Program-made: the position numbers and the translations under genes
From: Immersiella caudata
Lineage: Eukaryota; Ascomycota; Sordariomycetes; Sordariales; Lasiosphaeriaceae
Direction: 5' to 3'
Assembly: GCA_030512335.1 (NCBI GenBank)
Contig: JAULSU010000005.1
Location: 1,860,001 to 1,924,000 of the forward strand
DNA: 64,000 bases
Shown here: positions 53,521 to 64,000 of the stretch, one piece after another
How positions within the stretch are numbered: the stretch's first letter is position 1
How the letters are laid out: each line of letters starts with the position of its first letter
Notes under the pieces: model-generated
The model's database searches: none
Told to the model about the DNA's origin: nothing
The model's input: the letters and a program-made list of their open reading frames with translations, nothing else

Positions 53521-56500
53521 TCAGCTGAAGTTGATGAGCTTGCTCTTGGCACACACCCCCTTTGCCAGTGTTTGGATCGAACCACTGGACAGGAGCTCGA
53601 GCACCTGCATGTTGGCCTCAAACTCGCGTGTGATGAAGTTTCGGATCTCGATGGCGACCAGGGAGTCGAGCGGGTAGTGTGACAGCGACCTTGTGACGTC
53701 CATGTCCTCGGCGTCGAGCATCAACACCGACGAGATCTTGTCAACCAATCCTCGGCAGACAGCATCTTCTGCCTCGGCCATGGTCTTGGAGGCCTTCAAT
53801 GCAGCGTTGAACGAGACAACGGAGTTGAGAGATGCATCCTTTGCTGCTGCTTCCTCGGCTGCAATTCGCATTCCCTTGAACTTGGCGTCCTCTGTCCAGA
53901 ATGGTCTCATGGCTGCCGTGATACGCATGCCGGTGATTGTGTGGTTGTTGCAAGTCGCTCCCATCTTGCCATTGATGGCCGCACCGAGCAGTGCGAGAAC
54001 CTCAGCCTCGCAGATGCTGTCACTCCCCAGGTTCCTGGCTACTTCGGCTGCCTTCTCAAGGTCTTCGGCGAGGTAGCCAGAGTCGGAGACCGCCGTGAGG
54101 TCAAGTGACGATGCAGGCAAGCCTTGAGCGAGCCTGTGCTGGACCAAAGCGTTGAGGAAGCAGTTAGCAGCGCTGTAAGCAGCCTGTCCACGGTTTCCAA
54201 CAGCGCCGGCTGCGGACGATATGGCCACAAAGAAGTCAAGCGGGGCAGACGACAAGGCATGATGGAAGTTCCAACCACCCTGCACCTTGCCCTCGATAAC
54301 TTGCGTGTAATCTTCCCAAGTCATCTTCTCGAACAGAACATCCTGCGATGCCGTTAGCAATGTTTCTCGACAATCTTGAGACGGGATAAGAACTTACTCG
54401 AAGAACCATGGTGCCGTGCACAACACCACGGACGGGAGGTAAACCCGCAAGCCCGTTGCTGATCAACTCATCAACTTCAGCTTTGTTGACAACGTTGCAG
54501 GGCCGAACAACAATGTTGGCACCCAATGCTCCCAGCTCGTCGACAAGTTCCTTCACCTTTCCGGTGACAGATCCGCTTCGAGAGATGAGAACAATGTTCC
54601 TCGCGCCCTTGGCAACCATCCATCTAGCCATGCTGCGGCCGAGACCGCCGGTTCCACCGATGAGCAGGTACGTGGCATCGGGTCGGAGTAGAGGCTTGAC
54701 GTTCTTCGATGGTGCAGCCCTCACCACGTCGGTTGCGCCGGGCACAACGACAAGCTTTCCGAGGAATTTGCCTGCCTGTTGCGTCTTCAGGGCGGTGTCG
54801 ACATCCGAGATGGCAAAGCTGGTGACAGGCGTCACTGGTCTGATCTTGCCGTATTTCAAGAGCTTGCCAACGTCGGCGATCAGACGTCTCACCACCTTTG
54901 GCCTGTCGGCCAATAGGGCAAGGATGTCAACCGAGATGAAACTGGCGTTGCTGTCAACGGTCGACAGCTCCAGGCGTGCCTTGGAGCCTTGTTCTCGCTT
55001 GCCGATCTCGACAAATCGGCCAAACTTGCTGAGGCAGCCCCAAGACTCGCGGAGAGCTTCACCAGTCAGAGAGTTGAGGATGACATCGACCCCTTGCCCA
55101 GAAGTAGCGCGGCGGACAGCAGGACCGAACGAAGTGTTGCGGCTGTAGAAGATGTGGTCCTCCGGGATTCCGTACTCGCTCATGAGGAGTTCCTTCTTCT
55201 CTGCGTTGCCAACTGTGGCGAAGATCTCGGCCCCAACCATGTTTGCAACACAGATGGCGGCTTGGCCAACGGCGCCAGCTGCTCCATGGATCAGAACCTT
55301 CTCACCATCATCGAGACGGCCTACTTCGACCAAACTGTAGTAAGCCGCCGAGTAAGCAAGAGGAAGTGTTGCCGCGGACTCGAATGAGACGTCGGAGGGG
55401 ATCTTGAATGCGAACGCCGCCTTTGCTCGTGTGCGTGTTGCGTAAGCACCCTTGGTGAATGCAGCAATTCGATCCCCTACTTGGAATCCGGAGACGGCAC
55501 TTCCCAGAGCTGTCACCACGCCGCTCGCCTCAATGCCAGCGTCGCCAACGGAAACCTGCCCCTTTGCTGCCAGGCCGTCTCTGAAGTTGATGCCAATGGC
55601 CCTGACCTCGAACTCCACGGCGTCAGCATCGAGGGGCTCTTCGACATTTATATCGTCGATGAAGTGGGCCGTGTCAAGCGCGCCAGGGCTAGAGAGCTCC
55701 ATTCTCAAGACGCGACCGTCCTCTCCGAATGGGGTTGGCTCAAGCGTAGAGGGATTGGTCTCCTTGTGAACGTACTCGTTCATCTCTTGGTCGTGAACGA
55801 TGCGTGGGGTGTAGAATATCCCTGCCCTCTCCATGAACTCGAGTTCGCTTGTTGCAGACGAGCCTGGTCCGAAGGCAGCCTTGAACACCTTGAAGATCGC
55901 GTCGGTTGTGCCATCCTCCGAGAGGGGTGCCTCCGCGTCAAGGTCCAGCGTGGCAAACTTCATTACGGTCTCCGAGCGAATGGTTCGGCTCAAGCCCGTG
56001 ATCATGTTGGCCTCTGGGTTAGCGGACTTGCCATACGCGCCGCGGACAACCCAGAGAGCCCCCGCAGCGTTGACCAATAGCTTTTGCAGAGCGAAGAACT
56101 CAGCAGGTGTGAGTGTTGCAAGACGCGGTTGGTGAAGCTCGTTCAGGACGACGCAAATCTTTCCTGTGGCGTCGACGGTATTGAGAGTGCCGACTTCGGG
56201 GAGCATTCCAGTGGCCTGCTCCAACTCGTTCGCCAAGCCCATGGCGACAAGGCTTTGGAAGTCGGAGTCCTCGTGAAGAATCACCACACGGGTATCAGAG
56301 GACAAGAGGTTCGTAGTATCCTCAGTGTTAAAGACCTGATCCCATTCCAGCTTGTAGCAAAGCTCTCTGGCCGCCTCCGCATCTGCTTGAGTCTCGCCAT
56401 CAAGGATGGGCGAGATTGTGAGGCCTTCAAGGGAGAGGATGACTTCGTCATCTTCGACGGCAGTCATGTCAACCTTGGTGGGCTTAGGGGCTCCAGGAGC

Positions 56501-59500
56501 GACGTCTGCTTTGCAAAACGCCTTCAGAGTGCTGCCAGGAAGCTTGGAGATCTCCTTGACGCGAGCTGATACCGTCATATGGTCCACCGATGACGGCAGG
56601 TAAATCGTATCCACAGCACGGCGACCGGCACCCAACACAGGCCAGTACATCTCAATGAGAGACTCGAGGAATGCGGGTTGAATCACTGCGTCGCTCAGGT
56701 AGTGGTTTGGCATGTCCTTGGCAACATCTGGAACGACGATGTCGCCAACCGCACGCGAGTCAGTGGCCTGGCAGTTGTCAACTCCCTGGAACGTTGGGCC
56801 GTAGGATACTCCGAGCTCGGCAAGCGTGTCGTACATCTTCGTCGGGGCGACTGATTCTACACCAGATCCGTCGGAAAACGATAGGCTAGAACGAAGCAGG
56901 GCTTTCGAGTCCTGGCTCAGTCGGCCGCTGTCAACATCGTTATTGTCGACAGTTCTTGTGGCGACCAGGCCGACACAATGCTCTGTCCAGCCTTGGTCAT
57001 GGGACCACGAGCAGATGCGGAACTCATCCCAAACATCGGACGAAGCGAGTGCACCTTCCTGGTGGGCACGGAGGGTGATGGTCATCTCCGTGTCCTTCTC
57101 AGGGACGACGAGCGGCTTGATGATCGACACATCCTTGAGTTCGAAACCGTCAAAGTGAACCCCGTTGGTCACCGCTCTCTGGGAAGAGGCTTCGACAGCC
57201 ATAGCAATGAATCCAGACATGGGAAACACTGTCAACGACTGGATCTTGTGGTGTTGCAGCCACGGGAGGTCGTCCGAACGAAGAATGTTCCTCCAGGTAG
57301 GCTCAAGATCGTTGGAGTAGTTGGCCAGAGTCCCGATGATGTCGCTCCTGGGCCCGGCGGCACTCTTGTGCTTCTCTGTCAAGCGAGATTCCTGCCAATA
57401 TTTGGACGAGTAGTTCCAGGGGTATCGTGGCAAGTCTGTCAACAGAACCGGCGGCTTCGCGGGCTTGGGGAAGTTGATGGCGCCAAAGTCCAGCGAAGCA
57501 CCCTTGGCGAAAAGGTTTGAGGCGAGCTCCATGGCAGTCTCCACTGCATCTCGTTTGCGGATGAGAGCAGCAGCGTAAGGGATCTTGGGAGCATTTCCGC
57601 CGACCTCTTTGAGGATTTGCTTGATCGGGCCCTGGAGGCCAGAATGGGGACCCAGCTCTACGAGCATGTTGACGCCATACTTGTGTTCGCCTGTAGGCTC
57701 GAGCATGCTCTGCAGCGCCTCCGAGAAACGCACAGCACAGGTCAAGTTGTCAACCCAGTAGTTGGATTGCAGCTCGGTACCATCGATAAGGTGGCCGTAG
57801 AGAGATGAGTGGAATCTGATCTCGGTGGGAACCGGCTGGCGGAGCTTGGCGATGGAGGCGCGGTACTCCTTGGCCACCAGATTCATGTGGTGGGAGTGGT
57901 ACGCAACGTCCACGACGAGCCGCCTGTTGAAGACTTGCTTCTCCTCGCAAATCCTCTCGAGCTCGGCAAGGGCGGGCTCGTCTCCCGAGATGGTGAGACT
58001 CGAAGGGCTGTTGTAGCAGGCGATTCGAACCTCCTTCTCCTTCAGACCATCGATGAGTGGTTGGAACTCCTCCTTGCTACCCCCAACGGCCATCATACGA
58101 CCCTGAAGTTCTGGATGTTTCTGCTTGAGGATGGGAATGAGCCGGCCTCGGTGGTATGCAACGGCCATGGCGGTTTCGAACGTGATGATGCCAGCAGCGT
58201 AGGCGGCAGCAATTTCACCACTCGAGTGTCCAGCTACGGCTGTGGGTCTCACACCCCAAGTTCGCAGCAAGTCGACAAGTGCCAGCTGGATGGCGGTGCA
58301 AGAGGGCTGACTGATGTGCGCTTCGCTAACCTGGCTGGTCTTCGCATCTCTGCTGAGCTCCTCAATGAGCGACCACTCAGCGCCGAGTTCAGACAAGAAG
58401 TGGTCTGCAGCCGTGATGCTGTCTGTGAAGGTCGGGTATTGCTCGTAGAGTTCTCTGCCCATGGCGTACCACTGGGCGCCCTGGCCTGTGAAAATGAAGC
58501 CAATCCGTAATGGCTCGACTTCCTTTCCTGGAGAGAACTTGTCGCCGTTGATGGCTTCGATAAGCTCAAAGGAGTTGATGGCTGGGATCGCGACTCTCCA
58601 TTGCAACAGAGATCGACGCTGACCAAGGGTGTAGGCCAAGTTGCTAGTTAGGTCCTTTTGGAAGATCTCGGGACGCTGTTCGAGGTAGACGACAATGTTC
58701 TTCAACAGCTGCGTTAATGCGTTCTTGTCATTGGCGGAGAGAGCGTACAACTTCCGTCCTTGGCCCGACTTTTCAGGGGTATCATCGCCGCCAGCGCTAG
58801 CCAGAGGCTTGGTGTTTCGAAAAGGGGCCGCCTCGAGGACGACGTGACCATTGGTACCTCCAAACCCGAAGTTGTTGACGCTGATGTACTTCTTTCCCCT
58901 CGGCCACGGCCTTTGCGCAATCGGAACCTTCATGTTCCATTCCTTCCATGGAATCTTCGGGTTGGGCTGCTTGAAGTCGTAGTTGGGAAGGATGAAGCCA
59001 CGCTCAAGCATCAAGGCGGCCTTGATGACACCGGCAATGCCTGATGCCCCCTCCAAATGTCCGATGTTGGACTTCACGGAGCCTATCCATAACGGATCGC
59101 GTACGGACCTCTTCTGGCCGAGGACGTTGTGAATTGCGGTCGCTTCAATCGGGTCACCCACTCGAGTACCGGTGCCGTGGGCCTCTACGAAGCCGCACTC
59201 GTTCGGGTCTAACCCGTTGTTGCGGTAAATCTGAAGCATCAGGTCCTCTAGTTCGCTTGTTAGCCGAACTCTGTCTGGTCAGGTTGGGTTGCGACCCGCG
59301 CCATCGCTTACCTTGTGCCTTGCCGTTCGGCATCGTAATTCCTGGGGTCTTGCCGTCTTGGTTGAGGCCGGTTCCTGCGATGACAGCGCGGATCGGATCA
59401 TTGTCCCGAATGGCTTGGTCCAAAGGCTTGAGCACGATCATCCCGCAGCCCTCACCGCGACCAAATCCTGTCCCCCGATTGTCAAATGAGAATGACCTGC

Positions 59501-60600
59501 CCGTATCTGAAAGCAGTCTACAAACGGCCACGTCAGCATGTTTGTGTCTCATCTTCAAAGCTGGAGCTCATTGAGATTCGACTGACCTGCACGTAGAGAA
59601 AGAAATCCAAAACTCAGGTAGCATGTTAAGGTGGCAGCCACCAACAAGAGCAGCACTCGTCTCGCCCGACCTCAAGCTTTGGCAGGCCAAGTGGATTGCC
59701 ACCATGCTTGATGAACACGCCGTGTCTGAGGTAAAACTGGGGCCCCTCAAATCAAAGAAGTGCGAAATACGGTTCGACTGCATGGCATACGCGCAGCCTG
59801 TGCAAAGTAATCAGCACCCGCTTCCTCACAAGGCTTTGAATTGGCTTACCTGTGGCTTGATGCATCGGGATGGTATCGGAGTCCCTGAAGAGGTGGGATT
59901 CATACTCGGGGAATGAGCCGCCGATGAAGACGCCAACATCCTTGCCGACGATGGTATGTTTGGGGATGCCCGCGCTCTCCAGGGCCTCGAAGGTGCACTC
60001 AAGCAGGAGCCGCTGCTGGGGGTCCATCGAGATGGCCTCCTTCTCCGTGAGGCCAAAGAAGGGAGCGTCGAAGGCGGCGAGATCGACATTGAGAAAGTTT
60101 CCTCCGATGGGGTTCGAAGCTCCACCCTTTCCAGGGTTGGGATGGTGAAAGCGTTCGTTGTTGAACCTCTCCTTCGGGATCTCTGTCCATCCTGTTCGGG
60201 CACGAGTACACAGCTCCCAGAACTCGGCAGGCGTGGAGACATTGCCGGGCATGCGGCAGGCTAACCCGACAATAGCAACGGGCATGGGCTTACTGGAGTG
60301 CCCGTTGGCATGTCCATTTGCATGGCCGTTGCTATGTCCGTTCGAGTACCCGTTGGTGTGTCCATTGGTATGACCGTTGGTATGGCCGTTGGTATGGCCG
60401 TTGGTATGGCCGTTTGTGTATCCATTGGAGTGACCGTTGGTGTGGCCGTTGACGTCCAACCTCAGACCGTTGGTCTCGCCGTTGGGTCTGCCGTCCGCCC
60501 GCATATTTCCGTTGGAGACATGGAAGTAGCTGTTGGAGCTCTCCCCAGATGGGCTGGCGGTGCCAGTCGAGCTCTCTGGCGTCACGGCAATCGGCGACAT
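53521..60600 (-). CDS. Highly reducing type I polyketide synthase (KS-AT-DH-ER-KR-ACP)
   Basis: Iterative synthase that builds a reduced polyketide. I read five exons on the minus strand, 60600-59850, 59797-59587, 59517-59312, 59247-54398 and 54342-53521 (introns 52, 69, 64 and 55 nt), 2279 residues. In order: an NGHT-repeat tail (residues 51-102); a ketosynthase with active Cys in DTACSSS (59715-59717), EAHGTGT and NIGHLEGASG; and an acyltransferase with FTGQGAQW and GHSSGE. Then a dehydratase with HHKIQSLTVFPMSG; an enoylreductase with VLIHGAAGAVGQAA and GVDVILNSLTGEAL; a ketoreductase with LLIGGTGGLGRSMARW; and one acyl carrier domain with YPLDSLVAIEIRNF. There is no C-methyltransferase between DH and ER and no thioesterase or reductase at the end. 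A divergent FSH1-type hydrolase upstream may release the product. Confidence 0.95.
60295..60450 (-). repeat. 12-bp tandem repeat encoding (NGHT)n in the synthase N-terminus
   Basis: Thirteen four-residue units, Asn-Gly-His/Tyr-Thr/Ser/Ala, from residue 51 to 102 of the polyketide synthase. Five consecutive units are identical at protein level (NGHT). The 12-bp unit is close to GGCCATACCAAC and is a minisatellite liable to copy-number change without frame loss. Confidence 0.9.
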
Positions 60601-60772
60601 GATGAAGGCTTTGCAACAGCAAAGACTCGAGTCTTTTGCTGCTGCGAGAGCCGGTAATTTGCTTCGATGCTTGGCAGGTATATGCGAGGGGGATTAAGCC
60701 GGCATGGTAGATGCAAGACTCGTTCACTCGCCAGAAGAAGGCAGACCTGGGGAATGTGGCTTCACTTAGGAG

Positions 60773-60780
60773 CTTATATG
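60773..60780 (-). promoter_or_regulatory. TATA-like box upstream of the polyketide synthase gene
   Basis: CATATAAG on the minus strand, about 175 nt upstream of the start codon at 60600. Confidence 0.35.
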
Positions 60781-63506
60781 CCGAGCCCGAGGAGACTGCC
60801 GTAGGGAGAGCCGGCCGGGTTGGCTAGCTGTGACGAATGCTGCTCGCCTCCGGCCTTCTTGTTTGATCTGTTGTTGGCTCTGGCTCGGTTCGGTTCCAGG
60901 GCGGTGCTCTCGCCCAGACAACTACCCAGCGCTCCGGTCATTATCACGACGCGGTAAGCGGCGCCATGAGCGACACAGGCCACAGAACACTCTCCACGAT
61001 GCTAAATTAGGGTAGCGTTGTGTACCGTGCTTGATCGGGCCAGGAATCCCCAATATGCGCTGCAATATGTCGACCAAGGTGACGACGGCGTCGGTTGGCG
61101 TTTTCGGCTCGTGCCTATACTAACCGGACGGGCCTCGAACTCTTCCAGATCAGTCTCGGTCGTGGAAGGCGAAACCAGACGTCTAGCCGCACATCTGCCC
61201 CCTCTCGGGCGGACAGCTAACCAGGCACGCGCCGCCCTCCACCGGGGAGGTGCTCTGTGGCCAGGGTGGCCCACAAGTTCATAGCCGGCAAACAACTAAG
61301 GTATTGGGGCCAGGGTCTTGACGGAATGAATCCTAAATGGAAGGCGATGTTGTGGGCGAGCAGATCTGGCGGGGCCGGAGAGGGTGGACCCACATGAAGT
61401 GTGAGGTGTCGCGGCGCTGCCCTCAAAGCGAAGCATGCTGTGAGCGAGCTGCTGCATCGTTGTCGCTTTCAGATGGGCCGACGTGGATTGGATCTGCGGC
61501 GGCTAATGTCGCCCGATAGTGCCTTTTCTGGTTGAACAGATGTAGTTCGGTGTGTGTGCTTGCGAGCTACGCCAAAGGTAGAAGGGGGAGCGCAGGGACG
61601 AGCCTCGTCAAGACATGGATGCAAGTATCCTGCGATTGTCGGGTGTTGAAGTCGGCACCGATTTTGGGGTACCAATAGAAGCCAAGCCGCTATCAGGGAC
61701 CACGTTGTCGCGTGGGGAGGCTTATCGATAGCGGCTAAACGAGCATTGACAGCGGGGATTATCGGTACTTGGCAGTGCTTATCCATCGCTAGCGGTCGGT
61801 ACATGCGTTGGAAGTGATTACGACAACACCCAAGAGCTGCTTGGACGGCAAAAACTGCCTTTAATCTATCTCGAATATCCCGCATCCCCCAATCACCGCA
61901 CGAGCAAGGGCAAAGGTAAACCCCAGCATTATCAAACTGGAGCCTCCGATATATAGCCCCGTTTGAGCGGCGCACATCACGGCAGACAGCCCGTGACAGG
62001 TGGCGGCACATGGCGCGCAACAAACCAGAAAATAAGCTTTTTTCCAAGCCCCCATCCTTGCCCGTAAGCGCGTCTCCGCGCAGGAAGGAAGTCTTGGCTG
62101 AGACTCCCGTCACAACAGCGCGATCGCTTCCACTTTGCATGACCCCAGGAAAACAACCAGAAACATGGAACGTACCGACGGTTTTCCCTCTCCCAGCATC
62201 CCGGCGTTCAACACTGCGGCGTGTCGGTTGCGCATCGCCTTCGGCGTCAGCACCCCGAGTCTACGCCGTGCAGCATGCTACTGCACCTGTCGGCATCTGG
62301 GAGCACTTGGCTACCTTCGTTGATGCAGTGCTCCTTGATAGCATCACCGGCCCGTCACGGCTGTATGCTTGGGCGTCCATAGTCCGGCCGAGCGGCTGGA
62401 TCATGAAGAGCCGGGCATCACCAGGCGCACCCCCTCCCTTCGTCCCACTCCTCCTTGCCGTCTAGCATGTCACGTTCTCGCAGTCTCGCGCGTCGCCAAT
62501 CACTCCACTATCCGCCGGGCACCCCTGCTATCCCCGCCCCCAGGCGGAAGAATAACCAAGCATCTCCCATCATCTACCCCAAACGGGAGCAATGCCCGGC
62601 TTCGAGAAAAAAAAAGAAGGGCTGTCATGTTGGCATCATCCTATTGTCTCTTCTTCCCCTCCTTCCTCTCGTCGCTCCCGCAGTCCAAAAAAAGCAACCT
62701 GAAAAGCCGGTCTCCGCATATCGCTATCCCGGCTCTGCTGCTGCTCGGAGGGACATCCCGGATCAACACCTACGGGTATGAGGGCGTCATGAGAGATGAG
62801 GCGCACAGTGGAGCTCTTGATGTCACTTCGTCCACGTACGCAGTAATCATAGCCGTGGTTTACACGACCATGCAACCCCAAGTTCCCCCGCAGGGCCGGT
62901 ACGCCAGATTCGGGCCTGGGTAGCATCGCTCGCCCAGAAAGCGCAGGGCACGGAACTGGGCCGGTTCGTCGGAGAGCCGCCGAGACTTCGATTCGCTGGG
63001 TACTTCGTCTGAACCCGGTCTCATCAATATGTGCCAGCTAGGCCAGGTCCGGCGCAAGTCGCTTAAAGCTCTTGCAGCAGTCCCGCTCTGACAATCTTGC
63101 CACCTCTGTTCGACTTTGGTTATGTTGCGCTGGCGAATTGTCCTCGCCGTTCCACCTCCGAATCTACCCCAGAGCAGACACCACTAAGATCGGGGCTTCC
63201 CACCTTGGCCCTTGCCATCCGCACGTGTCAGAGCGGACGATCTGGTAATGCGCAGCGTTGCATGAAGGACAACAACCCAACGGGGATAGACCGGCGGGTA
63301 GTATATTGATCCAACTGCCGTATGCAACTGCCACATGGCGATCCAGTGAGCCTTCTACTCAGAACAGATCAGCGGATCATGCGCCACGACCCTCTCAGAC
63401 GCCATCGTTTCAATTCAGAGATCTACTCCTTTCCAAACGGCGAGCGAGATACCTCGGTGCGACTGGCGGCCATTGGACATCTCAGCTTCAGCTTCCCACA
63501 CTCAAA
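60781..63506. other. Long divergent promoter region of the synthase and hydrolase genes
   Basis: About 2.7 kb without a recognisable gene; frames such as 61469-62140 (minus) and 62369-62923 (plus) resemble nothing. It separates the two divergent genes and must carry their control sites. I see no regulatory gene in it. Confidence 0.5.
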
Positions 63507-64000
63507 ATGAGATTTCTCTGTCTCCCTGGCGCCTATGGCAGCTCCGACGTAAGTGAGGGAATGCTGCCAACCTTCGCCCAGAAGTTGTAACTAACGCAGG
63601 ATCCAGAAATTCCAAGTGCAGCTGGGTTCGTGCTCAGGCTTCTAGTCCCATTTTTGTGAGTAGACGCTAATTCTATTTGTAGCGCCAATCATCAAGGAGT
63701 TGACAGAGGACGACACCGCAACATTTCACTTCATCAACGGCCCCTGCAAAGCAACTCCTCCTGATGGGTTCGAGGAGTACTTTGGCAAGCCCCCTTACTT
63801 TCGTTTCATCGAGCCCGACCAGGATGTGGAGAAGACGGAGGACGATGATGTTCTAGCGAGAATCAGAGACTTTCCGGACTGCGAAACACCGGAGGACACG
63901 ATGCGAGAGCTGATGCGAGAAGGTATCGCGTCTTCTCACAAAAGCACAGACAACGCGCTCAAGTACCTGGTGAAGATCATGGAGGAGCGTGGCCCTTTTG
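63507..64000 (+). CDS. FSH1-family serine hydrolase, 5' part (runs off the window)
   Basis: Alpha/beta hydrolase of the FSH1 (DUF341) family, whose members include polyketide-releasing thioesterases such as LovG. Exons 63507-63548, 63607-63625 and 63683 to beyond 64000 (introns 58 and 57 nt) give the family start MRFLCLPGAYGSSD followed by KFQVQLAPIIKELTED, then TATFHFINGPCKATPPDGFEEYFGKPPYFRFIEP. The short middle exon matches the usual KFxxQL stretch. The nucleophile GxSxG motif and the rest of the triad lie past the window edge, so activity cannot be judged. An alternative acceptor at 63599 would give an unrelated sequence. Divergent from the polyketide synthase. Confidence 0.85.

Noticed and set aside
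55800..56700. A C-methyltransferase domain in the synthase
   Set aside because: The region between dehydratase and enoylreductase has no SAM-binding glycine motif; it looks like the structural pseudo-domain.
54408..58510. Several 200-250-codon plus-strand frames
   Set aside because: They are antisense shadows of the polyketide synthase coding strand.
1..64000. CRISPR arrays, bacterial operons, prophage or viral genes
   Set aside because: The window is eukaryotic; no spaced direct repeats or viral polymerase/capsid-like frames were seen.

Overview
This window is chromosomal DNA of a filamentous ascomycete (Pezizomycotina, most likely Sordariomycetes). The evidence is short introns of 48-103 nt with GTRNGY donors and CTRAC-like branch sites, intron-bearing tRNA-Ile(AAU) and tRNA-Asp(GUC) genes, and fungal-only families: a highly reducing polyketide synthase, a G1 (eqolisin) peptidase, an FSH1 hydrolase and a secreted intradiol dioxygenase. 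I cannot name the genus. All multi-exon models were joined by hand and their coding lengths are multiples of three.

Layout. 1-4114 has no recognisable protein gene but holds a sequence that folds as a type I hammerhead ribozyme (1262-1342). 4115-6666 is a GH3 beta-glucosidase. 6667-10629 is a gene graveyard: three decayed, frameshifted minus- and plus-strand fragments, one an NLR-type NB-ARC/TPR protein, plus a 35-base T run. 10630-15323 carries two plus-strand nuclear genes, ARP6 (chromatin remodelling) and a Trf4/Cid14-type poly(A) polymerase (RNA surveillance). 17012-24513 has a secreted DUF985 cupin protein, a dynamin-family GTPase, an unknown membrane protein and a disordered protein. 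25159-25255 is tRNA-Ile. 26366-33127 is a minus-strand run of an ammonium permease, a small P-loop kinase, a malate/L-lactate dehydrogenase family enzyme and a G1 acid peptidase. 33128-37140 is gene-poor and holds tRNA-Asp, a tRNA-like relic and a diverged duplication.

37141-49272 has a small secreted cysteine-containing protein, a two-exon 22-residue metallothionein microgene (38876-39000), a Ufd1-domain zinc-finger protein, an F-box protein whose cysteine-rich tail may continue past the apparent stop, and a secreted intradiol dioxygenase. 49273-64000 looks like a secondary-metabolite locus: an MFS drug-type exporter, an unknown ORF, a 2279-residue KS-AT-DH-ER-KR-ACP polyketide synthase and, divergent from it, the 5' part of an FSH1-family serine hydrolase that runs off the window. 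The synthase has no release domain, so the hydrolase is a candidate release enzyme and the MFS protein a candidate exporter; this is inference from position.

The best candidates for undescribed biology are the hammerhead ribozyme, the metallothionein microgene (too short for ordinary gene finders), and the polyketide synthase/FSH1 pair with its Asn-Gly-His-Thr tandem-repeat N-terminus.
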